Assembly: GCA_964439135.1 (NCBI GenBank)
Contig: CAYTNN010000141.1
Span: 1-12,582, forward strand
Length of the DNA: 12,582 bases
Origin: JAFGPJ01 sp964439135
GTDB taxonomy: Bacteria > Planctomycetota > Phycisphaerae > Sedimentisphaerales > Anaerobacaceae
Reading direction: 5' to 3'
A model generated the notes under the pieces. The model searched no databases. It saw only the letters and a program-made list of their open reading frames with translations, and was not told the DNA's origin. Positions 5,434 through 12,582 of this stretch are shown one piece after another (position 1 is the stretch's first letter; every line of letters starts with the position of its first letter). The position numbers were made by a program, and so were the translations under genes.

Positions 5434-7566
5434 ATGCGTTACGCGAAACTTTTATTTGTTCTGCTGATTTTTCTGAGTGGCTGTGCGGCGTTCGGGCCGC
5501 CTCAAACTCCCCAGGCACAAGTTGTAAACGAATATCACGGCGTGAAGGTTGTCGATCCGTATCAGTGGCTCGAAGATTGGGATGATGAGCGGGTTCAATC
5601 CTGGAGCGATAAGCAGAATGTTTATGCTCGAAAGACGCTGGACAATCTGCCCGAAGTCGAAGAGCTGCGCGAGCGTATTACAAAGATACTAACGGCGAAA
5701 TCTGTTAGGTATTACTCGCTTAGCAGGCGTGAAGGAGCTCTGTTTGCTATGAAGCGCCAGCCGCCGCTGGAGCAGCCTTTTCTGGTGGTTATGCCCTCGG
5801 CGCAGCAGCCGGAGTCCGAGCGAGTCATTGCCGACCCGATGAAAATAGATCCCAGCGCTTCAACATCGATCGACTTTTACGTGCCGTCACCGGACGGCAG
5901 CCTCGTTGCGGTTTCGCTTTCGGTCGGCGGCTCGGAAAGCGGGGATGTGCATGTCTATGAGGCGGGGACCGGCAAAGAGATCGGGCAGGTCATTGCCCGC
6001 GTAAACGGCGGCACCGCCGGGGGCGATCTTGCCTGGACACCGGATGGGTCGGGTTTCTACTACACTCGATATCCCCGGGCTTCTGAGCGGCCGGTTGAAG
6101 ATATGGATTTTTACCAGCAGGTCTGGTATCACAAAATCGGAACGCCGCCCGGTGAAGATCGATATGAAATCGGCAGGGACTTTCCGCGTATAGCGGAGAT
6201 CAAGCTGGAGGCGGACACGCGTTCCGGCCGTGTGCTTGCGACCGTTCAATACGGTGACAGCGGCCGTTTCGCACACTATGTTCGCACTGTAAGAGGGCAA
6301 TGGAAGCAGATTACCAGCTATGACGACAAAATAGTCCAGGCGACGTTCGGGCCGGATGATACGATATTTGTTATTTCCCGGGCCGACGCTCCTCGCGGCA
6401 AAATACTAAAACTGTTCCTTGCCGATATTTCTTTGGAAAAAGCGCAAATTATTGTTCCCGAAGGTGACGATACTATCGTTTCCGATTTTCCCGGCCACCC
6501 GCCCATGGTGGTGACGTCGAGCCGTCTGTATGTCACGTATCAGCTTGGTGGCCCCTCTGAGATTCGTGTTTTTGACCTTCGTGGACAAAGGCAGGCGGGG
6601 CCGAAGATTCTGCCGGTCTCCAGTGTTGGGCAAATCGTTGCTGTGGGCAGCGATGCTGTTTTGTATTCGAACTCTTCGTATATCGAACCGGCGGCGTGGT
6701 ATTTATTCCGTCCCGACGAAGGGACAACCGTTAAAACGGCGCTCGTGACAGAATCTCCAGTGGAATTTTCCGATTGTGAAGTAGTTCGCGAATATGCAAC
6801 TTCCAAAGACGGGACTAAGGTGCCGGTTAATATTATTCGCCGTAAAGGGGTGAAGCTGGATGGCTCGAATCCCGTATTGCTCGGCGGTTATGGCGGGTAT
6901 GGGATTAGCATAGAACCCGGCTTCAGCGCCTTACGCCGGATTTGGATCGACCATGGGGGCGTTTATGCGCAGGCCAATCTCCGCGGCGGAGGTGAATTCG
7001 GAGAGCAGTGGCACGCCGAAGGCATGCTTACCAGCAAACAAAACGTCTTCGATGATTTCGCCGCTGCAATGCAGTATATGGTCGACGCCGGTTATACATC
7101 GCCCGAGAAGCTGGCAATCGTCGGCGGCAGCAACGGCGGATTGCTCATGGGCGCCATGATAACCCAGCACCCGGAACTATGCCGGGTTGTGCTTTCCTCC
7201 GTTGGAATATATGACATGCTGCGGGTCGAATTAGCACCTAACGGAGAGTTTAACATCCCGGAATTCGGCACCGTGAAAAATCCCGACCATTTTCGTGCTC
7301 TTTACGCTTATTCACCTTACCACAATGTCACGGACGGTACGGCCTATCCTTCCGTGCTGTTTTTGACCGGCGCCAATGACCCGCGCGTTGATCCCATGCA
7401 TTCCCGGAAAATGACTGCTCGCCTTCAGGAGGCGAGTTCATCGGGCAGGCCTGTTTTGCTGCGGACCAGCTCAAAAACCGGGCACGGCTCAGGCACGCCG
7501 CTGACCGAGCAGATTGACAGGAGCGTACACTACCATGCTTTTCTGTTGAACGAGCTTGGGCTGTAA
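5434..7566 (+). CDS. Lipoprotein prolyl oligopeptidase (S9A family)
   Basis: The 710-residue protein starts with a lipoprotein signal: MRYAKLLFVLLIFLSGC, lipobox L14-S15-G16 with lipidated Cys17. The mature enzyme is thus membrane-anchored outside the cytoplasm. The mature N-terminus (EYHGVKVVDPYQWLEDWDDERVQSW) is the classic S9A opening. A beta-propeller covers about 75-430 and the alpha/beta-hydrolase domain about 440-710. The catalytic triad is complete: Ser566 in VGGSNGGLLMGA, Asp649 in GANDPRVDP and His684 in KTGHGSGTP. GGYGGYG near 490 and ANLRGGGEFGEQWH are further family marks. Length matches typical prolyl oligopeptidases. It should cleave short proline-containing peptides; the natural substrate is not indicated. 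The deacetylase gene follows after 24 bases with its own ribosome site, so the two are likely one operon. Confidence 0.93.
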   Translation: MRYAKLLFVLLIFLSGCAAFGPPQTPQAQVVNEYHGVKVVDPYQWLEDWDDERVQSWSDKQNVYARKTLDNLPEVEELRERITKILTAKSVRYYSLSRREGALFAMKRQPPLEQPFLVVMPSAQQPESERVIADPMKIDPSASTSIDFYVPSPDGSLVAVSLSVGGSESGDVHVYEAGTGKEIGQVIARVNGGTAGGDLAWTPDGSGFYYTRYPRASERPVEDMDFYQQVWYHKIGTPPGEDRYEIGRDFPRIAEIKLEADTRSGRVLATVQYGDSGRFAHYVRTVRGQWKQITSYDDKIVQATFGPDDTIFVISRADAPRGKILKLFLADISLEKAQIIVPEGDDTIVSDFPGHPPMVVTSSRLYVTYQLGGPSEIRVFDLRGQRQAGPKILPVSSVGQIVAVGSDAVLYSNSSYIEPAAWYLFRPDEGTTVKTALVTESPVEFSDCEVVREYATSKDGTKVPVNIIRRKGVKLDGSNPVLLGGYGGYGISIEPGFSALRRIWIDHGGVYAQANLRGGGEFGEQWHAEGMLTSKQNVFDDFAAAMQYMVDAGYTSPEKLAIVGGSNGGLLMGAMITQHPELCRVVLSSVGIYDMLRVELAPNGEFNIPEFGTVKNPDHFRALYAYSPYHNVTDGTAYPSVLFLTGANDPRVDPMHSRKMTARLQEASSSGRPVLLRTSSKTGHGSGTPLTEQIDRSVHYHAFLLNELGL

Positions 7567-7590
7567 TAATAATTTCGAAAGGAATAAAGA

Positions 7591-8484
7591 ATGAGTTATT
7601 CACGTATTTTATTGTGCTGTTTGTTCCTGTTGGTTATTAACGCGGTGAGTATTGACGGCCTGTACGCTCAAGGTGCGGCACAGGATAAAAATGTCAACCT
7701 GATCGTTCGCGGAGACGACATTGGGTCATGTCACGCCGCCAACGTGGCATGTATTCGAGCTTATAAGGAAGGGATCGTGACGAGCGTCGAACTAATGGTG
7801 CCTTGTTCGTGGTTTCCCGAGGCCGTCAAAATGCTCAACGAGAATCCGGGACTGGATGTCGGTATTCATGTGGTTCTGACCAGCGAATGGGACAATTATA
7901 AATGGCGCCCGCTGACCTGGGCTCCGAGTCTGACCGATGCGGACGGTTATTTCTATCCTACGATCTGGCGGCGAAACAATATGCCGGCAGGGACGGCTTT
8001 GAAAGATGCGGACTGGAAAATAGAAGAAGTTGAAAAGGAAATTCGTGCCCAGATTGAGCTGGGCAAACGTAAAGTACCGCATGTCAGTCACCTCTCTTTT
8101 CACATGGGCTCCGCGGGTTGGGATCCTAAAGTCAAAGAGCTCTGCGCAAAACTGGCCAAAGAATACGATCTTTACATTATGCCCCCTGAAGCAGGTGTGC
8201 GGGGATTCGGTGGATTCGGAGATGCAAAAACCGCTGAAGAGCGAATAGAAAAATTCATAAAGAGGCTCGTGGAACTAAAGCCCGGCACTTATTTATTCGT
8301 AGAACACCCCGGTATCGATACGGCGGAAATGGGTGCTATAGGTCATAAAGGATATGAGGATGTAGCAAAAGATCGCGATGCCGTGACGGAAGTCTTCGTT
8401 AGCGAGAAGGTCAAGAAAGCAATTAAGAAATTGGGAATTAAACTTATCAGCTACGCGGACCTGAAAAAAGCCGGCGCGAAGTAA
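7591..8484 (+). CDS. Exported ChbG/YdjC-type carbohydrate deacetylase
   Basis: A 297-residue protein with a signal peptide (hydrophobic core about 5-20, cleavage likely near LYA-QG, residues 24-28). The YdjC/HpnK fold follows. LIVRGDDIGSCHAAN supplies the paired aspartates Asp42-Asp43; GIVTSVELMV is the conserved strand; GLDVGIHVVLTSEW carries His93; HVSHLSFHMGSA carries His167 and His171; and the C-terminal DRDAVTEVFVS...LGIKLISYADL is the usual family ending. In studied members a metal held by an Asp and two His residues removes N-acetyl groups from small oligosaccharides such as chitobiose. The residues here fit that site, with either His167 or His171 as third ligand. Cytoplasmic ChbG lacks a signal peptide, so this exported form probably acts on extracytoplasmic sugars; the specific substrate is unknown. 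The ATG follows AAAGGA (7578-7583) by seven bases. It is probably co-transcribed with the peptidase 24 bases upstream. Confidence 0.85.
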   Translation: MSYSRILLCCLFLLVINAVSIDGLYAQGAAQDKNVNLIVRGDDIGSCHAANVACIRAYKEGIVTSVELMVPCSWFPEAVKMLNENPGLDVGIHVVLTSEWDNYKWRPLTWAPSLTDADGYFYPTIWRRNNMPAGTALKDADWKIEEVEKEIRAQIELGKRKVPHVSHLSFHMGSAGWDPKVKELCAKLAKEYDLYIMPPEAGVRGFGGFGDAKTAEERIEKFIKRLVELKPGTYLFVEHPGIDTAEMGAIGHKGYEDVAKDRDAVTEVFVSEKVKKAIKKLGIKLISYADLKKAGAK

Positions 8485-8497
8485 TTCATTTTAAGCG

Positions 8498-9877
8498 TTA
8501 ATATAGTGTGAAGTTCGGTTCTGTTCCGGGCCGGACGGGCTTGCCGGTTTTTGGGCCGCTTGTGTTCTGATATATGTAAACGTTATAGGGAGTGACAAGG
8601 ATTACGTCGGCTCTTCCGTCGCCCGTTATATCGCCAATGAGCATACTCTTTTCATATTTAATCGTTCCCCCAGGTATTTCCTCGCCCGGTGTATTGAAAG
8701 TGCCAATACGGCGCCCTTGATGATCGTAGAGTCCGCCTTTGTGTGCGACAAGGATTTCTTCAATGCCATCTCCGGTGAAGTCTAACAGGCAATGATGCCG
8801 GCTATAATCAGTCACAAGCCGGCCGAGAGGCTGACCCTGTTCATCCAATACCCAAAGAGGGCTCTTTCCGTAAGGTTGATGGTCAATATCGACGCAAATT
8901 TGCAGACCGGCATGGCCGGGTATGATGCGGCCGACATCTACGGATTCAAAATGATGACCCGATACTTCCCATAACACTTTTCCGTTGCCGTCCACAAAAG
9001 CAATGTTATTGGCTCCACAACAGGTTAGCACAATACGAAAGTCTTCGGGAGAGACACCTTGTCGAAAAACGCGGGCGCAATCAAGATGACCTTTGGCTTG
9101 ATCGACTTGTTTTGATTTATAAACCCAGCGAACAGAGCCATCGCTGTTCAGCATGGCGTAGCCGGCCATGATCTCATCACGTCCATCCCCATCGATGTCA
9201 ATTGGACGCGGCTGATGGGCGGTTCGAAATCCACCGGGATCCCTGACTGTCCAGAGCAGTTTGCCCTGCCGATTATACGCCCAAATTTGATGGTATCGGT
9301 CTTTTACGAGTACATCAGTTGGATGACTGTTGCCTGAAAGATTACAGAACACCAGGCAATCGGCAGCTTCGTCAGGTATTGGTATTCGTCTTAGTTCGCG
9401 TCCCGTGGCTCCTTCAAGCTCAACTAAAAATCCTTTTGTACAAAGAACAACTTCGCTTTTACTATCACCGTTCCAATCATGAATCTGGCAGGCAACATCA
9501 TGGTGCCGGTTCTTTCGGCCGATGTCCGGATTACCCCACTGCCACAAAACTGATCCATCAAGGTTTTGAGCCACCGCTGTGGACGTGTAGTGCACATCAT
9601 CTTTATTGAAGTTTTCAGCGCTGACGATGTCGACTGCGCCATCCCCGTTTAAGTCGGCGGCCAATATCCACTGACCTCCATAATCAGGATCGAGGTGAAC
9701 GATTTTCCAGGGCTGAATCACAGGCAATTGACGATCCTGTTGACCAACGTCTTCAGTGTCAAAACAGATGAAATCCTTTGCCTTAGCATCGAGATATGTA
9801 CATGGATTAACCGATACAAAAACACAAAATAAAATCCAATGGAAAACTAAGCGTTTGTGTTCTTTTACTATAAGCAT
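8498..9877 (-). CDS. Exported FG-GAP repeat protein, rhamnogalacturonan lyase-like
   Basis: A 459-residue protein with a hydrophobic signal segment (about 10-27). Five calcium-binding FG-GAP/VCBS-type loops are spread through it: DLNGDGAVDIV (75-85), DWNGDSKSEVV (134-144), DIDGDGRDEIM (227-237), DFTGDGIEEIL (366-376) and DITGDGRADVI (416-426), consistent with a beta-propeller. Strands such as GSVLWQW, GKLLWTV, GSVRWVY and GKVLWEV alternate with them. The C-terminus, YIYQNTSG...GTEPNFTLY, closely resembles the end of Planctomycete proteins annotated as PL11-like rhamnogalacturonan lyases. At 459 residues it is shorter than the roughly 600 of characterised PL11 lyases, and I cannot pick out catalytic residues, so lyase activity is only a possibility. 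The ATG is preceded by AAAGG. It is the last gene of the minus-strand set and converges with the deacetylase across 13 bases, with no clear terminator between them. Confidence 0.78.
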   Translation of the reverse strand: MLIVKEHKRLVFHWILFCVFVSVNPCTYLDAKAKDFICFDTEDVGQQDRQLPVIQPWKIVHLDPDYGGQWILAADLNGDGAVDIVSAENFNKDDVHYTSTAVAQNLDGSVLWQWGNPDIGRKNRHHDVACQIHDWNGDSKSEVVLCTKGFLVELEGATGRELRRIPIPDEAADCLVFCNLSGNSHPTDVLVKDRYHQIWAYNRQGKLLWTVRDPGGFRTAHQPRPIDIDGDGRDEIMAGYAMLNSDGSVRWVYKSKQVDQAKGHLDCARVFRQGVSPEDFRIVLTCCGANNIAFVDGNGKVLWEVSGHHFESVDVGRIIPGHAGLQICVDIDHQPYGKSPLWVLDEQGQPLGRLVTDYSRHHCLLDFTGDGIEEILVAHKGGLYDHQGRRIGTFNTPGEEIPGGTIKYEKSMLIGDITGDGRADVILVTPYNVYIYQNTSGPKTGKPVRPGTEPNFTLY

Positions 9878-9908
9878 AACCTGACCTTTCCATTTGAAAG
9901 AGAATCGT

Positions 9909-9933
9909 CCGGCGGCTCAATAGAGCACGCCGG
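9909..9933. other. Strong intergenic stem-loop between amidohydrolase and FG-GAP genes
   Basis: CCGGCG-GCTC-AATA-GAGC-A-CGCCGG forms a ten-pair stem with one bulged A and an AATA tetraloop. It sits in the 97-base spacer, 42 bases after the amidohydrolase stop and 31 before the FG-GAP start on the minus strand. On that strand it is followed only by a weak pyrimidine stretch (ATTCTCTTTC), so it is not a textbook intrinsic terminator. It could be an attenuating terminator or an mRNA-stabilising hairpin that sets different levels of the two genes. Confidence 0.45.
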
Positions 9934-9974
9934 CAGGCCGAGCAAATGATAGCAGGGGAGTTGCGATCAAGGCT

Positions 9975-11738
9975 CTACTCGAAAATGAGCGTGCCGAATT
10001 TCTCGAACTCGTGAAAGCCGGAGCCGACCCGGGCCCAGTCCCAGCTTGTTGTTTTGCCCTCGTCGTAATCGACGCGATAGAAATTGGCTCGCCATCGTGT
10101 CCCCGGCTGCGGGGGAACGTTTTGCAAAGGTTTGAGCAGGTCGTATGGAACGAACACCTCGGCTTTCCAGCCTGTCACTTTGGCACCCGATTGTTTTGAG
10201 CCGCCTGTGACAGTGGTGGCCGTTTGCGTTTTCCGTTTGCCATCGTAGTGCCAGGGCCGCCAGCCGAGAAACTCGCCGCCGAAATTGGGGATGATAATCG
10301 GCAGCTCGAAACCCAGCGGCGAAATCTCGTATTCGAAGTAAACTGGGTATCGCTCATCCGTCCACAAGAAGACCTCAAATATATCCTCCTGCCACAGGTT
10401 CAGGAAGTCCTCTTTCATAGTAGCGGTAATCGTGGCGTCCTCGGCCTCCATCAGGACGTACAGGCCGGTTCCGGAGTAGAGCATCTTTATGCGAGTTTTA
10501 TATTGATGACCATCGGTTTCCCGCAGGTTGAGCGGTTCCCATGCGGCCTTTTTCCAGGCCGGCGCGTCGCCGGTTCCGTTTACGGCGAAATCTTCCGTCT
10601 GCCGGATACGCAGCACCCTGGCAGCCGGCCGGCCGAAGAACAGTCGTTCGGCGTTCGTTTGGTATATCTTTTCCAGAACGTCCTTGGGCAGGAAAATCCC
10701 GTAGATCATCCAGAAACCTTGCCTCTGGTGCCCTCCCGCGCAGTCGAAATATTCATCGTCGGTTTCCAGGAAGCGGTAATACATCCGATAGGCGTCACGG
10801 CGGGGCGTAGTATCGGTGCCGAACATGATACGGTCCTGATACTTCAGAAAGAACTTCCGTGCCGTGTAGGGCTGCCGGCCCAATTCGGAAATCCGTGCGT
10901 CGACGTCGACTATCATGTTGGGATATGTGTCCAGCCACTTTCCGACGGTTGCCAGGTTTTCCGGATTATTACCGAAATGGGCGCAGATGAAAGTGGTTTC
11001 CGGATGCCTGGCGATGGCACGATTACGCTGGGCGAGGATTTCATCCCGGGAAGGGAACTTCTCGCCGTAAAACAACCAGTTCGGATGATCGCCGAGTTCA
11101 TGCCAGCGTTCGTTGAAACGATCCAACGGTGTGAAGAATGCGGCCGGGTCGGCGACGTGAATCATCACCGGCCGACCGTACCTGGCGCACGTCTGCCAGA
11201 CGGGATCCAGCTTAGGATCGTCGACCGGCATCAGCTTGCCATTCTTGTAGCGGTAGCTCAGGCCGAGCGACTTGTGGAATTTCAGTCCCTTCGCACCGGC
11301 CCGGAAGCTCTCTTCGAGCCGTTTGGCTTCACGCCGGCCCCAGTTCTCGTCGTCGATGCCGCTGAAATCCAGCAGTGCGAACGTCAGGAAACGGCCGGGA
11401 TGGGCCTTGTCCAGCGCAGCGAGAGTTTCATCCAAACGCTGGCCCCATCCGCCGTCGAGGTTGACAACCGTGCGAACCCCCGCTGCATCCAATTCAGCAA
11501 GATAATGTTTCACTCGCTCGGGCGTTAGCCGGTCCTTACCCCCGCCAAGGTGATTGTGAACGTCAATCACCGGGTACGCCGGCTTCTCGACTTCACTCTG
11601 CCTGGTCTTGAGCATCGAACGGGGCTGCCAATCACGAAGCTTCAACTCGCGAATATCATCGGCCTGCTGTGCAAATCCCAATGAAACCCAGCCGGCAATC
11701 ATGAACAGAACCAGTCCCAAGATCACACGTTCTTTCAT
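9975..11738 (-). CDS. Exported amidohydrolase fused to a CBM9-like domain
   Basis: A 587-residue protein with a signal peptide (MKERVILGLVLFMIAGWVSLGFA, cleavage after Ala23). Residues about 55-370 are an amidohydrolase-2 (ACMSD-type) TIM barrel. The metal motif VIDVHNHLG gives His61 and His63, followed by GLKFHK (Lys153), MIHVADP (His194), ICAHFGN (His254) and IMFGTDTTP (Asp309), so the expected metal-site set is present. The barrel closes with NAERLFFG. Residues about 375-587 form a carbohydrate-binding family 9-like beta-sandwich: EDIFEVFLWTDE, YFEYEISPLG, GWKAEVFVPYDLL, WRANFYRVDYDEG and the end FEKFGTLIFE. The family hydrolyses or decarboxylates small cyclic or acidic compounds. The added CBM9-like part suggests a carbohydrate-linked substrate, but this is inference. 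The start follows AAGGAG (complement of 11747-11752) by eight bases. It lies 49 bases downstream of the methyltransferase, which is compatible with an operon. Confidence 0.87.
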   Translation of the reverse strand: MKERVILGLVLFMIAGWVSLGFAQQADDIRELKLRDWQPRSMLKTRQSEVEKPAYPVIDVHNHLGGGKDRLTPERVKHYLAELDAAGVRTVVNLDGGWGQRLDETLAALDKAHPGRFLTFALLDFSGIDDENWGRREAKRLEESFRAGAKGLKFHKSLGLSYRYKNGKLMPVDDPKLDPVWQTCARYGRPVMIHVADPAAFFTPLDRFNERWHELGDHPNWLFYGEKFPSRDEILAQRNRAIARHPETTFICAHFGNNPENLATVGKWLDTYPNMIVDVDARISELGRQPYTARKFFLKYQDRIMFGTDTTPRRDAYRMYYRFLETDDEYFDCAGGHQRQGFWMIYGIFLPKDVLEKIYQTNAERLFFGRPAARVLRIRQTEDFAVNGTGDAPAWKKAAWEPLNLRETDGHQYKTRIKMLYSGTGLYVLMEAEDATITATMKEDFLNLWQEDIFEVFLWTDERYPVYFEYEISPLGFELPIIIPNFGGEFLGWRPWHYDGKRKTQTATTVTGGSKQSGAKVTGWKAEVFVPYDLLKPLQNVPPQPGTRWRANFYRVDYDEGKTTSWDWARVGSGFHEFEKFGTLIFE

Positions 11739-11787
11739 GATAATTACTCCTTTTCGATTCTGGCCGGGATTTTCGTCTGGACTGGAT

Positions 11788-12582
11788 CTATTCGTCGCTT
11801 ACATCTTCCTTCTTCAATGGAGTTGTCCAAAGATAGACAGTGTGTTCGCTGTACTCATTGTCGGAATTAATCTTAACGACCTTGTCCGGCGTTACTCCTC
11901 TCATGTCGAAATCGTGTGAGACTATTCGCGAGCCGGGCTTGAGCTTCTCCAACTGCGGAATCAGTTTCACATTCAGGCTCGGCAGCAGATAGAGCGTAAT
12001 TACGTTTGCCTCGCTGAGGTCCAGTGTAAAAATATCCTCCTGCTCGATTCGAACCATGTTTCCGACGTTGTTCTTTTCCACGTTTTCGAGCGACTCTTCG
12101 ATCCGCTTCGGATTTATGTCGTAGCCTACGCATCTGCATCCGTATTTTTTAGCTGCCGTCACTACTATCCGGCCGTCGCCGCAGCCGAGGTCATAAACCA
12201 GGTCGTCCTTTTTGACTTCGGCCAGCTCGAGCATCTTTTCCACCACCTCCTGCGGGGTCGGGACATAAATTACATCCGGCTGATGTGTAGGCTTCTTGGC
12301 CTGGGTGGTTTGCTGCTTTGCCGGTGTGCGGTTTCTCTTCAGGCCGGTTATCGTTTGGCTGCCTCTGGAACTGGTCCGCTCGCCGGTTAATTTGTTGCCG
12401 TTCAACGTGCCTTTGAAAGTAATTTCGGATTCCTGATCGCGGAACATGCGTACTATCTTGAAGCTCACTTGCTTGCCTTCAAGATCGATTTTCTTGATGG
12501 CGATTGAGCCGTACAGCCCGCTCAAATCCGGATTGACCTGCAGTATTTGTTTGCGGGTGCCGCGATCCGATGTCAGTTCGAG
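11788..12582 (-). CDS. SAM-dependent methyltransferase with N-terminal beta-rich extension, partial
   Basis: The reading frame is open to the window edge, so the start is missing; 264 residues are visible. Visible residues about 1-83 are beta-rich (GLYGSIAIKKIDLEGKQVSF, ITFKGTLNGNKLTGERTS, TITGLKR). They resemble the small lipocalin-like 'kLtG...' domains found in exported Planctomycete proteins. A basic, Gln/Thr/Pro-rich linker follows at about 84-101. The class I methyltransferase begins at DVIYVPTPQEVVEKML. Motif I is VYDLGCGDGRIVV (Asp131 in visible numbering), the ribose-binding acidic residue is in GYDINPKRI (Asp155), and TLYLLPSLNVKL plus SRIVSHDFDMRG are hallmarks of a widespread family whose members begin with 'VPYVPTP'. 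The substrate is unknown. A TTG at 12523-12525 could be read as a start but splits the beta-rich region and has no ribosome site, so I reject it. Whether the full protein has a signal peptide cannot be seen. The amidohydrolase gene follows 49 bases downstream. Confidence 0.85.
   Translation of the reverse strand, partial: LELTSDRGTRKQILQVNPDLSGLYGSIAIKKIDLEGKQVSFKIVRMFRDQESEITFKGTLNGNKLTGERTSSRGSQTITGLKRNRTPAKQQTTQAKKPTHQPDVIYVPTPQEVVEKMLELAEVKKDDLVYDLGCGDGRIVVTAAKKYGCRCVGYDINPKRIEESLENVEKNNVGNMVRIEQEDIFTLDLSEANVITLYLLPSLNVKLIPQLEKLKPGSRIVSHDFDMRGVTPDKVVKINSDNEYSEHTVYLWTTPLKKEDVSDE

Noticed and set aside
10224..11528. Open frame of 434 codons on the plus strand inside the amidohydrolase gene
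   Set aside because: It lies wholly antisense to a gene with clear metal-site motifs, signal peptide and ribosome site. Its translation shows no recognisable domain. Long antisense frames are expected opposite GC-rich codons.
12523..12525. TTG as the methyltransferase start
   Set aside because: The frame is open to the window edge, the codon falls inside the beta-rich N-terminal region, and no ribosome site precedes it.
1..12582. CRISPR array, insertion sequence, phage genes, toxin-antitoxin or defence system
   Set aside because: I looked for regularly spaced repeats, transposase or integrase motifs and small paired genes on both strands and found none. The coding capacity is filled by exported enzymes, propeller proteins and a methyltransferase of an ordinary metabolic-type family.

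Overview
The window is about 12.6 kb of a bacterial scaffold, probably a metagenome-assembled genome because a 100-N gap sits at 2744-2843. Gene content suggests a Planctomycetota bacterium, perhaps of the Phycisphaerae. The signs are a PQQ-like propeller protein starting QDWPQWRG after its signal peptide, an amidohydrolase carrying a CBM9-like tail, a secreted ChbG/YdjC-type deacetylase, FG-GAP proteins related to rhamnogalacturonan lyases, and SBBP/fn3/LamG modules. No rRNA, tRNA or other lineage marker is present, so this assignment is an inference from protein style.

Plus strand, 1-8484. After a 304-base leader carrying one arm of what looks like a dispersed intergenic repeat, there are five genes. 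These are a small exported 3D-domain protein (305-793), a large exported SBBP propeller fused to a GH30-like glycosidase and interrupted by the gap (987-3782), a PQQ-like beta-propeller protein (4031-5272), a lipoprotein prolyl oligopeptidase (5434-7566) and a ChbG/YdjC-type carbohydrate deacetylase (7591-8484). The last two are 24 bases apart and probably co-transcribed. The glycosidase ends in a short fn3 stub. A LamG-type C-terminal tail follows immediately in another frame (3782-3859), so the gene is either truncated by deletion or misassembled. Between the propeller gene and the peptidase lies a 72-bp element of two hairpins bounded by inverted GTAGGGGC / GCCCCTAC ends.

Minus strand, 12582-8498. 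Three genes read toward the plus-strand set and meet it tail to tail with a 13-base gap. In transcription order they are a SAM-dependent methyltransferase with an extra N-terminal beta-rich region, cut by the window edge (11788->12582), an exported amidohydrolase fused to a CBM9-like domain (9975-11738), and an exported FG-GAP repeat protein (8498-9877).

Function. All seven complete genes encode an export signal. Several are carbohydrate-related (glycosidase, carbohydrate deacetylase, CBM9-like domain, lyase-like FG-GAP protein), and a peptidase is present. The region therefore looks like part of an extracytoplasmic degradation repertoire. No SusC/D pair, transporter, sulfatase or regulator is visible, so it is not a classical polysaccharide utilisation locus. 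I see no phage, IS element, CRISPR array or defence system. The most unusual points are the propeller-glycosidase fusion with a duplicated signal-peptide core and a broken C-terminus, the amidohydrolase-CBM9 fusion, and the mirrored double-hairpin repeat.
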